Shown here one piece after another: positions 22,881 through 24,463 of a stretch of 24,463 bases of DNA. The stretch is from Rhodospirillaceae bacterium (GTDB taxonomy: Bacteria; Pseudomonadota; Alphaproteobacteria; Micavibrionales; UBA2020), in NCBI GenBank assembly GCA_003524565.1, contig DQGU01000093.1, positions 1 to 24,463 of the forward strand. Direction: 5' to 3'. The notes under the pieces were generated by a model. The model was not told the DNA's origin, did not search any database, and saw only the letters and a list, made by a program, of their open reading frames with translations. Both the position numbers and the translations under genes were made by a program. Within the stretch, counting starts at the first letter, position 1; every line of letters starts with the position of its first letter.

Positions 22881-23018
22881 TATTTTTCCGCTAGCAAGGC
22901 TAGGCGAAGCGCACCGCTTGGAATTTTACTGCTTGGCTAGGTACATCGAACTTCGATCAGAGTTACCAGAATTTAACCGTAGCGATGCACCTAAATTTAG
23001 CCGTCTAAAGAGACCTAA

Positions 23019-24446
23019 TTAAAAGCCGCTGATCGGCACGAGCCGGCAATTATCCTTCTTCCGTGTCTCCCAGCGCAGGAAATTGACCATGCTGTCGACC
23101 TGGTCGTCGTGGCGGCCGTTGGGGAACTGGAGCAGCTCGTTGCGGAACGTCTCCAGCCATCCGGCCTGTCGCGGCAGAAAAACGCGGCCTTCCTCGATCA
23201 GGTTCGTAATCGCTGCGGCACGGGTCGCTTTGTTGCCTTCGGGCTGGATGCGATGAACCCCGTCGATCGGCAGGTCGTATTTCTGCGAAACCTCCTGATA
23301 CAAAATGGTGCCTGACCCCGCGTCTTCGAACAGCAGTTCAACAATCGGGTATTTGCGCGCCACGGCGTAGACGGTTTTGAGCAGGTCGGGATAGAGCATC
23401 TTTTTACGGATCACATCTACCAGATAGTAATATTTATCCTGATACACCTGCCAGACCGTGCAGACGCTCCAGTCGTTGAGCTCGCCGTCTTTCATGGCCG
23501 TGTCCCAGCTCATGACGTAGCGGTCGCCGTTTTTGAACGGCGGCGGATTTTCGTAGAACTGGAATTTGTCCCACTGGAAGATCTGGCCGTTTTCGGGGAT
23601 CGGGCGCTGCTGGTACTGCGCCGAAAACGAAAACTCGCCCATCGACCGGCGGAGCTGGCTCAGATCGTCGGGCGACTCGTATTCAGGCAGCAGAACACCG
23701 CCCGCGCTACGCTTCCAGACCCTGCCGTCCCCAAGAGGGATTTCCTGATACTCTTCGGCAATTGCCGGCAGGTTCAGGACCGTCCAGCCGCCCTGCTCCA
23801 GCAGGTAGCCGGTCAGGTCATCCATATGCAGGCGCTGCATGACCACGATGATGCAGCCCTTTTTCTTGTCATTGAGACGCGACAACAGGGTGTTTTTCAT
23901 GCGCTCAATGACCTCATCGCGAAGATGCGGCGAGAGAACGTCGTCGGCCTTGCTCGGGTCGTCAATGATCAAAAATTCGGCGCCGAACCCAGTAATGCCG
24001 CCACCCATAGACACAGCCCGGCGATGTCCGCCCATGGTTGTATAAAAGAGCGCTTCAGTATTCTTGTCCGCGCTCAAGCCCGTGCCCGGAAAGAGTTCGC
24101 GGTACTCGGGCGATTGCATCACCTTGCGGCAGCTGCGCGACAAATCGAGCGCCAGCACATCCCCGTAGCTCAGGCAGGTAATGGCCAGGGTCGGATCATG
24201 CCCCAGCAGGAAGGCCGGGAATGCGATCGAACAACAAACCGACTTCAGATAGCGCGGCGGCAGGTTGATAATCAAAAACCTGATTTCGCCCCGACGGCAA
24301 CGCTCCAGCTGATGGGCGATGGCCTCGATATGATGGCCGTGGATATAGGGCTTGTGGGGCTGCAGGAGCATCTGCGACCTCGCGATGAACATGGCGAGGT
24401 TGTTGCGCAGAATAGCCTGGGTCAGGCGTTTATCCGACATCATCAT
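23019..24446 (-). CDS. Phage terminase large subunit
   Basis: A 475-residue protein, typical for large terminases, which use ATP to drive DNA into phage capsids and cut it. The ATPase half has a deviant Walker A, LPPRYLKS (62-69), and Walker B FLIIDDP (158-164) with GFGAEF just before. The motif III-like region is IVVMQRLHMDDL at about 200-211. The RNase-H-like nuclease half shows SWDTAMKDGELNDWSVC, LLFEDAGSGT and RHDDQVDSM, giving the three acidic positions. Three ATGs in a row occur at the start; GAGG upstream favours the second or third. It faces away from the right edge and is complete. No other phage gene is visible, so prophage, gene-transfer-agent or orphan origin cannot be decided here. 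Confidence 0.9.
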   Translation of the reverse strand: MMMSDKRLTQAILRNNLAMFIARSQMLLQPHKPYIHGHHIEAIAHQLERCRRGEIRFLIINLPPRYLKSVCCSIAFPAFLLGHDPTLAITCLSYGDVLALDLSRSCRKVMQSPEYRELFPGTGLSADKNTEALFYTTMGGHRRAVSMGGGITGFGAEFLIIDDPSKADDVLSPHLRDEVIERMKNTLLSRLNDKKKGCIIVVMQRLHMDDLTGYLLEQGGWTVLNLPAIAEEYQEIPLGDGRVWKRSAGGVLLPEYESPDDLSQLRRSMGEFSFSAQYQQRPIPENGQIFQWDKFQFYENPPPFKNGDRYVMSWDTAMKDGELNDWSVCTVWQVYQDKYYYLVDVIRKKMLYPDLLKTVYAVARKYPIVELLFEDAGSGTILYQEVSQKYDLPIDGVHRIQPEGNKATRAAAITNLIEEGRVFLPRQAGWLETFRNELLQFPNGRHDDQVDSMVNFLRWETRKKDNCRLVPISGF

Positions 24447-24463
24447 GAACCTCGCTCTGTTTT

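Larger units (their letters stand above)
22688..23018. other. Gene-poor gap between porin and terminase
   Basis: No convincing gene in 331 bases. The left part (to about 22,830) is GC-rich and holds a long imperfect inverted repeat. The right part is AT-rich and holds two CCTGTTAA copies and several small perfect stem-loops: CTAGC-AAG-GCTAG (22891-22903), AAGCG-CAC-CGCTT (22907-22919), ATCGAA-C-TTCGAT (22945-22957), and the palindrome CTAAATTTAG (22991-23000). A 60-codon open frame at 22840-23022 lacks a ribosome site and a recognisable product. No canonical terminator is seen for either flanking gene. The change in base composition marks the border of the anaerobic island. Confidence 0.6.

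Noticed and set aside
22840..23022. A 60-codon open frame in the AT-rich gap
   Set aside because: There is no ribosome site, no recognisable product, overlap with the terminase end, and several small palindromes run through it.
1..24463. CRISPR arrays, tRNA or rRNA genes, insertion sequences
   Set aside because: No regularly spaced repeats, no cloverleaf or rRNA-like segment and no transposase were seen; a tRNAscan or Infernal run would settle small RNA genes.

Overview
This window is an anaerobic-respiration island from a proteobacterium, most likely a facultatively anaerobic, ubiquinone-using alphaproteobacterium. That assignment is an inference from NarK1/NarK2, NnrS, UbiTUV, a Dnr-type regulator and the FNR-type sites; there is no rRNA or other taxonomic marker in view. 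Base composition is GC-rich, apart from an AT-rich gap at about 22,830-23,020.

Layout. (1) 1-11,102, minus strand: a nitrate-respiration operon read right to left, narK1-narK2-narGHJI-ppiC-nnrS, with nnrS cut by the left edge. (2) 11,262-12,005, plus: a Crp/Fnr (Dnr-like) regulator with an unusual cysteine-rich C-terminal tail. Its 3' end overlaps that of moeA (12,002-13,246, minus), which serves the molybdenum cofactor of NarG. (3) 13,337-15,154, plus: a histidine-decarboxylase-like PLP enzyme followed by two small cysteine-rich exported proteins, closed by a strong hairpin. (4) 15,275-17,714, plus: ubiT-ubiU-ubiV, the oxygen-independent ubiquinone hydroxylation system. (5) 17,873-20,639, plus: the anaerobic ribonucleotide reductase nrdD and its radical-SAM activase nrdG. 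(6) 20,722-22,687, plus: a RIC/YtfE-type di-iron repair protein and an outer-membrane porin. (7) 22,688-23,018: a gene-poor gap with inverted repeats. (8) 23,019-24,446, minus: a phage terminase large subunit.

How it fits together. Six near-perfect FNR/DNR-type palindromes of the form TTGAY-N4-RTCAA stand in front of narG, narK1/regulator, moeA/decarboxylase, ubiT, nrdD and ric. At nrdD the site is followed by a tandem pair of NrdR boxes. The region therefore looks like a compact regulon that supplies anaerobic nitrate respiration (transport, enzyme, cofactor, quinone), oxygen-independent dNTP synthesis, and nitric-oxide damage handling (RIC, NnrS). No nitrite, NO or N2O reductase is visible in the window.

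Least explained parts: the decarboxylase plus two Cys-rich exported proteins, the Cys tail of the regulator, the altered cysteine pattern of UbiU, and the structured gap before the terminase.
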